DNA from: Gammaproteobacteria bacterium
GTDB lineage: Bacteria > Pseudomonadota > Gammaproteobacteria > Pseudomonadales > Azotimanducaceae
NCBI GenBank assembly: GCA_027295975.1
Contig: JAPUJX010000322.1
Coordinates: 1-6,733, forward strand
DNA: 6,733 nt
Reading direction: 5' to 3'
Part shown: piece by piece, positions 1 to 6,733 of the stretch
Position numbering within the stretch: the stretch's first letter is position 1
How the letters are laid out: every line of letters begins with the position of its first letter
Program-made: the position numbers and the translations under genes
Notes under the pieces: generated by a model
The model's database searches: none
What the model was told of the DNA's origin: nothing
The model's input: only the letters and a program-made list of their open reading frames with translations

Positions 1-176
1 AGCGGCGCGTTGGGAAAAACGAAACGTAAGTTTCGCTTCAGATCCAACGCCTCGACAACGGGCTCGAAGTCCGTTGCGTCCGCCCCGAGCCCGTGCAGCC
101 AGATCACGCTGCCAACGCATGTGCCGCCCCGAGTCCCTCCCGCTTCTACTTCCAGACAATCCAATAGTTCGGCCAT
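1..176 (-). CDS. Carboxylesterase / phospholipase, alpha/beta-hydrolase family (partial, N-terminal 58 residues)
   Basis: Reading the minus strand from ATG at 176-174 gives an open frame to the left edge with no stop. It is incomplete because the C-terminal part, including the nucleophile serine and the rest of the triad, lies outside the window. The visible protein contains VIWLHGLGADATDFEP (residues 24-39) and RFVFPNAP (residues 51-58). These are the first strand plus oxyanion-loop HGLG motif and the second-strand region typical of the EstB/YpfH-like Abhydrolase_2 family (about 220 residues), cytoplasmic serine esterases acting on short acyl esters or lysophospholipids. The start is supported by a GAGGGG Shine-Dalgarno-like run 4 bases upstream (minus strand, about 180-185) and by the usual family distance of 20-25 residues to the HG motif. 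The gene diverges from the ABC transporter at 295. Family assignment is firm; the substrate is not predictable. Confidence 0.85.
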   Translation of the reverse strand, partial: MAELLDCLEVEAGGTRGGTCVGSVIWLHGLGADATDFEPVVEALDLKRNLRFVFPNAP

Positions 177-294
177 GACCCCTCGGCAATCGTTGATCCG
201 CCCGTTTTGCGCGGGAAGCGACGATCCTAAATTATTCAGTGGCTTATTAGTATGCGATCGAACGGTAACGGTTAACAAATGTGATAATGCGAAC
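177..294. promoter_or_regulatory. Divergent intergenic region between esterase and ABC transporter genes
   Basis: This 118-base AT-richer gap must hold the promoters of both divergent genes. On the plus strand GATAAT (283-288), preceded by TG at 280-281 as in an extended -10 box, matches the sigma-70 -10 consensus at five of six positions. A start of transcription about 7 bases downstream would fall at or near the A of the transporter ATG (295). No convincing -35 box lies at the usual distance. A tandem AACGGT repeat (261-272) followed by the palindrome GTTAAC (271-276) occupies the -35 region and could be an operator or activator site. No clear minus-strand promoter could be singled out. All assignments here are inference from motif matching. 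Confidence 0.4.
261..272 (+). repeat. Tandem AACGGT direct repeat upstream of the ABC transporter
   Basis: Two perfect head-to-tail copies of the hexamer AACGGT (261-266 and 267-272) lie 22 bases before the transporter start and 10 bases before the -10-like box. The second copy runs into the palindrome GTTAAC. Six-base tandem duplications occur by chance, so a regulatory role is only suggested by position. Confidence 0.35.
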
Positions 295-2103
295 ATGGAT
301 GACGATGGATTGGACCGGCCAACTTCCCGGGAGCTCACCAGCTTGCGGCCCGCGCTCGCGTTCCTGAAGCCCTATCGCTGGCATGTTGCGGCGGCAAGTT
401 TCGCGCTGGTGGTCACCGCCAGCGTAACCCTGTCGATCGGGCAGGGTATGCGGCTGCTGATCGATCAAGGTCTAGCCAGCGGCTCTACGGATCTCCTGGT
501 GCGGAGCATTGGAATCTTCGCGGTGCTGATGATTTTGCTCACCATCGGGACGTTCATTCGTTTCTACTTCGTCTCCTGGGTGGGTGAAAGAATCAGTGCG
601 GACATCCGCAGTGCGGTATATCGTCACCTCATACGGTTGCATCCCGCCTTTTTCGAACGTAATCAGCCCACTGAAATACAGTCGCGCATAACCACGGATA
701 CCACGCTTTTACAGACGGTCATCGGCTCGTCGGTCTCCATTGCGCTGCGCAACGTTTTGATGTTTTTCGGCGGGCTGGTGTTACTGTTTTATACCAACGC
801 GAAACTCTCGCTGATAGTCATTGCCAGCGTGCCTTTTGTGGTGGCCCCCGTCATCGCGTTTGGTCGCCGGGTCCGCAGATTGTCGCGTGCCAGCCAGGAC
901 ACCCTGGCGGATGTGGGCAGTTATGCGGGGGAATCCCTGCGTCACATCAAGGTGGTTCAATCCTTCAATCATCAAGCCATCGACGAACTTGCCTTCGATG
1001 AACGTGTGTCGATCGCATTTCGCGTTGCGGTCAGGCGAATCCGCCAGCGTGCCTGGTTGGTGGCGCTGGTCATGTTGCTGGTGTTGAGCGCCATCGCCGC
1101 CATGCTCTGGGTAGGTGGACAGGATGTGCTTTCGGGTCGGATATCTCCGGGTGAACTTGCGGCTTTCATCTTCTATGCGTTCATCGTTGCTGGCTCGGTG
1201 GGTGCCATCAGCGAGGTTTACAGCGATCTGCAGCGCGCGGCAGGTGCGATGGAGCGCCTGGTGGAACTGCTGCAGTCGCCTTCGGAGTTGGCCGAACCCG
1301 ACAAGCCCGCGGTTCTACCGCCCGACGGGGGTGCATTGAGGGTCGATGCGTTGAGCTTCTCTTATCCAGCCCGGCCGGATATTGAGGTGCTCCACGAGGT
1401 GGATCTCACGGTTGAGCCCGGTGAGATGGTTGCGATCGTGGGGCCGTCCGGCGCTGGAAAAAGCACGCTGTTCGATATGCTGCTGCGGTTTTACGATCCG
1501 ACCAGCGGGTCGGTGCGGTTCGATGGCATCGATTTACGGGAACTCGCACTCGTGGACGTTCGCGGCCGGATCGGATTCGTGCCTCAGGATCCGGTGCTGT
1601 TTGCCGGTAAAATCGCCGCAAACCTCACCTACGGAAAGCCCGATGCGACGGCATCCGACATGGACCGCGCGCTTGTCCTCGCGCATGCGCAGGACTTCGT
1701 CAGCAAGCTGCCTGATGGGTTGCAGACAGTTGTCGGTGAAGGCGGCGTAGGGCTCTCCGGTGGCCAGAGGCAGCGCCTCGCCATTGCCCGGGCACTATTG
1801 ACCGAACCGAGGATTCTACTATTGGACGAAGCGACCAGCGCCCTCGATGCGGAAAGTGAAGACCACATACGCCAGAGCATTGCCGAGCTGAAAGGTCGTT
1901 GCAGCATACTGGTCATTGCCCACCGGCTGTCCACGGTGCGGCAAGCCGATCGAATTCTGGTCATGGATCAAGGACGTCTGGTCGCCAGCGGTCCCCATGA
2001 CCAGCTCGTGCGGAGCAATGAACTGTACGCGCGTTTCGCCCGCATTCAATTCACCGATGACGGAATTTCGAACAGCCTGGGCTGGCGTTCCACCACCGGC
2101 TGA
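295..2103 (+). CDS. MsbA-like ABC half transporter (fused permease and ATPase)
   Basis: This 602-residue inner-membrane exporter has the ABCB/MsbA half-transporter layout and is expected to work as a homodimer, moving a lipid or hydrophobic molecule at the cost of ATP. Six membrane segments lie at about residues 31-55, 68-93, 150-166, 168-190, 254-274 and 286-308. The nucleotide-binding domain follows, with A-loop Tyr357, Walker [10 protein letters not shown] (383-391), Q-loop Gln431, signature LSGGQ (487-491), Walker B ILLLDE (507-512) and H-loop His543. All catalytic motifs are intact. It resembles the MsbA-related proteobacterial subfamily more than true MsbA, so lipid A is not assured as substrate. 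The frame is open upstream to position 10, but that extension would overlap the divergent esterase and has no family-like sequence, so I take ATG 295. No good Shine-Dalgarno precedes it. The nearest gene downstream is 121 bases away, beyond a candidate terminator. Confidence 0.9.
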   Translation: MDDDGLDRPTSRELTSLRPALAFLKPYRWHVAAASFALVVTASVTLSIGQGMRLLIDQGLASGSTDLLVRSIGIFAVLMILLTIGTFIRFYFVSWVGERISADIRSAVYRHLIRLHPAFFERNQPTEIQSRITTDTTLLQTVIGSSVSIALRNVLMFFGGLVLLFYTNAKLSLIVIASVPFVVAPVIAFGRRVRRLSRASQDTLADVGSYAGESLRHIKVVQSFNHQAIDELAFDERVSIAFRVAVRRIRQRAWLVALVMLLVLSAIAAMLWVGGQDVLSGRISPGELAAFIFYAFIVAGSVGAISEVYSDLQRAAGAMERLVELLQSPSELAEPDKPAVLPPDGGALRVDALSFSYPARPDIEVLHEVDLTVEPGEMVAIVGPSGAGKSTLFDMLLRFYDPTSGSVRFDGIDLRELALVDVRGRIGFVPQDPVLFAGKIAANLTYGKPDATASDMDRALVLAHAQDFVSKLPDGLQTVVGEGGVGLSGGQRQRLAIARALLTEPRILLLDEATSALDAESEDHIRQSIAELKGRCSILVIAHRLSTVRQADRILVMDQGRLVASGPHDQLVRSNELYARFARIQFTDDGISNSLGWRSTTG

Positions 2104-2114
2104 GTTAATTACCT

Positions 2115-2149
2115 GGCGCCCGTCAAACGATAGCGGGCAGCGCCGTTTT
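2115..2149 (+). terminator. Candidate Rho-independent terminator after the ABC transporter gene
   Basis: Eleven bases after the transporter stop, GGCGCCCG (2115-2122) can pair with CGGGCAGCGCC (2134-2144). This gives two 4-base-pair GC stems (GGCG/CGCC and CCCG/CGGG) with a 3-base CAG bulge on the 3' arm and an 11-base loop. A TTTT run follows at 2146-2149. The bulge and short T tract make it a weak terminator at best. Its position between two separate transcription units supports it. Confidence 0.4.
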
Positions 2150-2207
2150 CTCCCAAACGATTTCCTTAAGGCGCAAAACGCGTTTACACTAACCGACTGC
2201 TTTTACC

Positions 2208-2213
2208 GGGGGA
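2208..2213 (+). promoter_or_regulatory. Ribosome binding site of the racemase gene
   Basis: The purine run GGGGGA, 11 bases before ATG 2225, is the only plausible Shine-Dalgarno nearby. It helps fix the start of a frame that stays open far upstream into the transporter gene. The spacing is a little long. Confidence 0.4.
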
Positions 2214-2224
2214 ATCGACTGGGT

Positions 2225-3355
2225 ATGGGACCACTTCAAGGCTTTAGAATCATCGAACTGGCGGGCATCGGCCCAGGACCTTTCTGCGGCATGATGCTTT
2301 CCGATATGGGTGCGGAAGTGATTCGCATCGACCGTGTCGGTGCGGGGACCAGGCGCCCGAAGGACGTGTTGGCTCGTAACAGGCGCTCGCTTGCGTTGGA
2401 CCTGAAGCAGCCCGGGGGGGTTGAAACGGTGCTGCGGCTGGTGGAAACGGCGGACGCGTTGTTCGAGGGTTTCCGCCCGGGTGTCACGGAGCGTCTGGGA
2501 ATTGGTCCGGACGACTGCATGGCCAGAAACGAGAAGCTGGTTTACGGAAGAATGACCGGCTGGGGTCAGGAAGGGCCCATGGCTCAGGCGGCGGGCCACG
2601 ACATCAACTATATTGGCCTGGCCGGCGCGTTGCATGCCATAGGCCGTCCGGGAGAGCGTCCGGTTCCACCGCTCAATCTCGTCGGGGATTTTGGTGGTGG
2701 GGGAATGCTGCTGGCGTATGGTCTCGTTTGCGGTTTGCTTGAAACTCAACGGTCCGGCAAGGGGCAGGTGGTGGATGCCGCGATGGTTGATGGCGCCGCG
2801 TCGTTGATGGCAATGTTCTTCTCCATGGGGGCGATGGGAGCGTTTACCGAAAATCGCGGCTCCAATATGCTGGATGGCGGTGCTCACTTTTACGACACAT
2901 ATGAAACCCAGGATGGAAAATACATCTGCATCGGTTCCATAGAACCTCAGTTTTATGCGTTGCTGGTCGAGAAAGCCGGGTTGGACAAGGAACGATTCGC
3001 GGCGCAAATGGATTCTGCTCAATGGCCGTCGTTCAAGGAGGAACTCGAGGCGGTTTTCAAATCGAAAACCCGGGATCAGTGGTGCGACATCATGGAAGGT
3101 AGCGATGTATGTTTTGCGCCCGTATTGTCGATATTCGAGGCGCCCAACCATCCCCACAACATAGCCCGGCAAACCTTCCTCGAAGTGGACGGCATCATGC
3201 AACCGGCGCCGTCACCCCGATTTTCGCGAACGGTGCCCAGCATATCCCATGGCGCACGGGTGGCTGGGGAAGATTCGGTCGCCGTGCTCAAAGATTGCGG
3301 TTTCGACGATGCCGAAATCAACGAGCTCCAGCAGGCGGCCGTCATTCCTGGTTAG
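2225..3355 (+). CDS. Alpha-methylacyl-CoA racemase (family III CoA-transferase fold)
   Basis: The 376-residue product matches the size and motifs of AMACR/MCR enzymes, which interconvert the (2R) and (2S) epimers of 2-methyl-branched acyl-CoAs by proton removal and return. The N-terminal Rossmann-like half has [21 protein letters not shown] (11-31). The catalytic set is visible: His125 in AGHDINY, Asp155 in NLVGDFGGG and Glu240 in GSIEPQFY. From memory of the family these match His126, Asp156 and Glu241 of the Mycobacterium tuberculosis MCR, each shifted by one residue. This separates it from formyl- and succinyl-CoA transferases of the same fold, which use an aspartate nucleophile. The open frame extends upstream to 1916 inside the transporter gene, but homology starts at [12 protein letters not shown], so ATG 2225 is chosen. 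It is the first gene of a four-gene cluster, 51 bases before the next. Likely role: letting S-specific beta-oxidation process both epimers of branched acyl-CoAs. The true substrate is unknown. Confidence 0.9.
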   Translation: MGPLQGFRIIELAGIGPGPFCGMMLSDMGAEVIRIDRVGAGTRRPKDVLARNRRSLALDLKQPGGVETVLRLVETADALFEGFRPGVTERLGIGPDDCMARNEKLVYGRMTGWGQEGPMAQAAGHDINYIGLAGALHAIGRPGERPVPPLNLVGDFGGGGMLLAYGLVCGLLETQRSGKGQVVDAAMVDGAASLMAMFFSMGAMGAFTENRGSNMLDGGAHFYDTYETQDGKYICIGSIEPQFYALLVEKAGLDKERFAAQMDSAQWPSFKEELEAVFKSKTRDQWCDIMEGSDVCFAPVLSIFEAPNHPHNIARQTFLEVDGIMQPAPSPRFSRTVPSISHGARVAGEDSVAVLKDCGFDDAEINELQQAAVIPG

Positions 3356-3390
3356 ACGGGTCGACGACACATTTTGGGAACAGCAGCGCA

Positions 3391-3400
3391 GAGGTAAGGA
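3391..3400 (+). promoter_or_regulatory. Ribosome binding site of the AP2-like gene
   Basis: GAGGTAAGGA ends 6 bases before ATG 3407. This is a strong, well-spaced Shine-Dalgarno that supports translation of the small gene and decides its start. No terminator-like hairpin is seen in the 51-base gap between the racemase stop and this start, so read-through from the racemase is plausible. Confidence 0.65.
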
Positions 3401-3406
3401 AAAATA

Positions 3407-3925
3407 ATGAGTGTGGAGTTATTGGATTCACCCCGGTTTTATGGCTTTCGTGTGCGGCGGCAGATTGCCGGGAAAACGTATCAGGAGTACTTTTCCCTCA
3501 AAGAGAACGGAAAACGTATTCGCGGGGCGAAACGCGCCGCTGCCAGAAACCAGGCGGACCTGCGCGATGCCGAACTCTCCGTGCTGCAGAAAAAAGCCAG
3601 GGAGAAGGCCGCGAAGGAGGTTCACCTGGACGCCAGGGGACAGGTGCGGGGCATCCTGTGTCGGTTGAAATCGGAAAAGAGCGGGAGCAAGACACCGGTG
3701 TTTCAAATAGGCGTGATGTCCCAGTTACAAAACAAGATCGTCAATACCACCGTATCAATCAACAAATATGGTGTTGATGAAGCCTGGCATAAGGCGGTTG
3801 ATTTTTTTGTTGCGCACAAGAAAATCAGCAAGCGTTCGCGTGCTTACCGGGAACTGCTGGCCGCCAAGCCGAGTCCCGCGGACGTTCGTCGCCTCACGGT
3901 ACAAACGGCCAAGAAACGCCGGTAA
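3407..3925 (+). CDS. Small basic protein with AP2-like DNA-binding features (hypothetical)
   Basis: The 172-residue product is rich in Lys and Arg, ends in AKKRR, and has no signal peptide or membrane segment. Two modules can be seen. Residues 10-70 hold a beta-rich stretch (RFYGFRVRRQIAGKTYQEYF) followed by a long charged helix. Residues 77-140 hold RGQVRGI, further strands, then VSINKYGVDEAWHKAVDF (116-133). The last piece resembles the strand-turn-helix end of bacterial and phage AP2 domains, where (F/V)S-I-x-K-Y-G-x-x-E-A-x-x-x-A is common. The first module could be a second, degenerate copy or an integrase-type arm-binding fold. DNA binding is therefore my inference; no target is known. 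It has a strong ribosome binding site, and its stop overlaps the ligase start by one base (TAATG), so the two are probably translationally coupled. GC is 81 of 180 bases at 3661-3840, lower than in sampled stretches of its neighbours, partly because of Lys codons. That this is a real gene is likely; its function is uncertain. Confidence 0.7.
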   Translation: MSVELLDSPRFYGFRVRRQIAGKTYQEYFSLKENGKRIRGAKRAAARNQADLRDAELSVLQKKAREKAAKEVHLDARGQVRGILCRLKSEKSGSKTPVFQIGVMSQLQNKIVNTTVSINKYGVDEAWHKAVDFFVAHKKISKRSRAYRELLAAKPSPADVRRLTVQTAKKRR

Positions 3926-5807
3926 TGAGTTACGCTCAGGAGTACCAGCGATCCCTCACCGACCCGGAGGAGTTCTGGCGCGAGAAAGCGCGCATGCTGC
4001 CCTGGTTCGAGTTTCCGGAAACCATTCTGGATCGGGACGCGAACGGTGCGTGGCGTTGGTTTCGTGGCGGCAGAATGAACAGTTGCTGGCTGGCTCTGGA
4101 CCGCCACGTCGATGCCGGTAGAGGCGAGCAGAACGCGTTGATCTACGACTCTCCAGCGACCGGTCAGATGCGTAAATTCACCTATTCGGAACTTACCGAA
4201 CGCACTGCGAGGGTTGCCGGTGCGCTGCAAAAACTTGGCGTCGGCAAGGGCGACAGGGTCATCGTTTATATGCCGATGGTTCCCGAGGCAGTAATAGCGA
4301 TGTTGGCCTGCGCAAGATTGGGTGCGGTGCATTCGGTGGTGTTTGGTGGATTTGCGGCGCCGGAGCTTGCCACCCGTATTGACGACGCCAAGCCGAAGGT
4401 CATCCTGAGCGCATCCTGCGGCATCGAGTTTACCAATGTCATCCCATACCAGCCTCTGGTGCGCGAGGCGGTGTCCCTCGCCAGCCACAAGCCGGAACAC
4501 AACGTTGTGCTGCAGCGCGACCAGTGTGTCGCCGAACTCGACGACCAACGGGATCTCGAGTGGACCCGGTGGGAAGCGGAAGCTGAACCGGTGGGCTGCA
4601 CCGAGGTTGATGCCACGGATCCCCTGTACATTCTCTACACCTCGGGCACGACGGGTAAACCGAAAGGCGTGGTGCGAGACAACGGTGGCCACGCGGTCGC
4701 ATTAAACTACAGTATGTCCGCCGTTTATGGGATGGATGCCGGGGACGTGTTCTGGGCAGCCTCAGACGTGGGTTGGGTTGTCGGGCATTCCTATATTGTG
4801 TACGCCCCCTTGTTTAAGGGCTGCACCTCGGTTCTGTTCGAAGGTAAGCCGGTCAGAACACCGGACGCTGGAGTTTTCTGGCGGGTGATCGAAGACCACA
4901 AAGTGAACTGCTTTTTCGTGGCGCCAACGGCCTATCGAGCCGTAAAGAAGGAAGATCCTGGCTGTAAGTTGCAGCAGCAATACGATATCTCATCGCTGCG
5001 GTATCAATTCGTTGCTGGCGAAAGGCTGGATCCGGCAACTTATCGTTGGCTGCGCGAGCACCTGGATGTGCCCATTATCGACCATTGGTGGCAGACGGAG
5101 ACCGGATGGTCGATGTGCGCGAACATGGTCGGTATCGAGCTCATGGAATGTAAACCCGGTTCGCCGACGCTGCCGGTTCCCGGTTACGACCTGCGCATTC
5201 TGGATGAAAGCGGACGGGAGGTGGGCCCTGGAGAGGAAGGTTCGGTTGTAATCAAAGAGCCGTTGCCACCCAGCGCGTTCACCACCATCTGGGGGGATCA
5301 CGACCGGTACGTCGAGGCGTATTGGGCGAGGTTCAAAGGCTTTTATCTCACCGGTGACGAGGGTTACCGGGACGAAGACGGTTACGTTTATATCATGGGC
5401 CGTATCGACGATGTCATCAACGTTGCCGGACATCGATTGTCCACCGGGCAGATGGAAGAGGTGGTTGCCGATCATCCGGCGGTTGCCGAGTGTGCCGTTA
5501 TCGGCATCGCGGATGAAGGGAAGGGGCAGGTCCCCCTCGGTCTGTTGCTGCTGAAGGACGGAGTGAATATCGCAGACGATACCCTGGAAAGCGAACTGGT
5601 TCAGATGGTTCGTCAGGCGGTTGGCGCATTCGCGAATTTCAAGCGCGCGGTAGTGGTGAAACGTCTACCGAAAACCCGTTCGGGTAAAATTCTGCGCCAG
5701 GTTCTACGAAAGATGGTTGATGGCGAAACCTATGTCATACCTTCTACCATAGATGATCCTGGCGTTGTCCCTGAAATCGAGGGCATTCTCAGGTTCCGGG
5801 GGGTGAT

Positions 5808-5811
<4 letters not shown>
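3925..5811 (+). CDS. prpE: Propionate/short-chain acyl-CoA ligase, PrpE (ACSS3) type
   Basis: This 628-residue AMP-forming ligase activates a short carboxylate with ATP to an acyl-adenylate and then to acyl-CoA in the cytoplasm. The acetyl-CoA-synthetase N-terminal domain (about 5-75) is followed by P-loop YTSGTTGKPKG (238-248), then VRDNGGH (250-256) and GWVVGHSYIVYAPL, both typical of propionyl-CoA synthetases rather than Acs. Other motifs are WWQTETGW (388-395), YLTGDEG with Asp478, hinge region GRIDDVINVAGHRLS (492-506) and the C-terminal KTRSGKILR with catalytic Lys588. That lysine is the one reversibly acetylated in PrpE/Acs enzymes. Length is normal for the family and all motifs are intact. 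The start ATG overlaps the stop of the preceding gene by one base, with only a weak Shine-Dalgarno, so translation probably depends on coupling. There is no prpBCD methylcitrate cluster next to it. With a 2-methylacyl-CoA racemase in the same cluster, a branched short-chain acid is a possible alternative substrate. Confidence 0.88.
5799..5807 (+). promoter_or_regulatory. Extended Shine-Dalgarno of the ABM-domain gene
   Basis: GGGGGTGAT differs at one base from GGAGGTGAT, the full complement of the usual 16S rRNA 3' tail. It lies inside the ligase gene's last codons. Its core ends 4 bases before GTG 5808 and 13 bases before the in-frame ATG 5817, so either start is possible and neither spacing is ideal. 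Confidence 0.5.

Positions 5812-6733
<922 letters not shown>

Noticed and set aside
10..294. In-frame 95-residue N-terminal extension of the ABC transporter
   Set aside because: It has no transporter-like sequence and lies opposite a convincing esterase N-terminus and across the divergent promoter region.
1629..1964. Minus-strand frame opposite the ABC ATPase domain
   Set aside because: It is complementary to conserved signature, Walker B and H-loop codons, so it is a shadow.
2161..2190. Sigma-70 promoter before the racemase (TACACT as -10)
   Set aside because: No recognisable -35 box at 16-18 bases; too weak to list as its own feature.
2189..3202. 337-residue minus-strand open frame opposite the racemase gene
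   Set aside because: The racemase is well supported by catalytic motifs; the antisense product shows no recognisable domain and is a typical shadow frame of GC-rich coding DNA.
3109..3777. 222-residue plus-strand frame bridging the racemase end and the small basic gene
   Set aside because: It overlaps two better supported genes in another frame and lacks a domain pattern; the real start at 3407 has a strong ribosome binding site.
3844..4692. 282-residue minus-strand open frame opposite the ligase start
   Set aside because: It shows no motif or family-like sequence, it spans two well-supported plus-strand genes, and the composition is that of a shadow frame.

Overview
The window holds six protein-coding genes, two of them cut by the window edges, and no RNA gene, insertion sequence, CRISPR array or phage module that I can see. 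GC content is moderately high and genes are tightly packed. The protein types (an MsbA-like half transporter, a PrpE-type acyl-CoA ligase, a WrbA-type flavoprotein, an EstB-like esterase) point to a proteobacterium, most likely a gammaproteobacterium with catabolic habits. I cannot place the genus from sequence alone.

Layout. At the left edge an alpha/beta-hydrolase carboxylesterase gene (minus strand, only its N-terminal 58 residues present) diverges from a plus-strand gene for a 602-residue ABC half transporter. Their shared 118-base intergenic region carries a tandem AACGGT repeat and a -10-like box that sits almost on top of the transporter start codon. A bulged hairpin followed by a short T run comes after the transporter.

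Next is a compact plus-strand cluster at 2225-6152. It encodes an alpha-methylacyl-CoA racemase (family III CoA-transferase fold), a 172-residue very basic protein with AP2-like features, a propionate/acyl-CoA ligase of the PrpE (ACSS3) type, and a small antibiotic-biosynthesis-monooxygenase (ABM) domain protein. Spacing is 51 bases, then a 1-base stop/start overlap, then a 4-base overlap, so the four genes look like one operon. At the right edge a WrbA-type NAD(P)H:quinone oxidoreductase gene converges on the cluster. The two stop codons share the palindrome TTAA, and the WrbA start lies just outside the window.

How it may work together (inference). The ligase activates a short or branched carboxylic acid to its CoA ester. 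The racemase inverts the 2-methyl stereocentre of branched acyl-CoAs so that beta-oxidation, which releases propionyl-CoA from such substrates, can proceed. That suits growth on methyl-branched, isoprenoid or sterol-side-chain compounds. The ABM protein and WrbA both belong to families with quinone/quinol-active members and may act on quinones. The AP2-like protein is the least expected member and the best candidate for something undescribed, perhaps a DNA-binding regulator of the cluster. I did not find an obviously new defence or mobile system.
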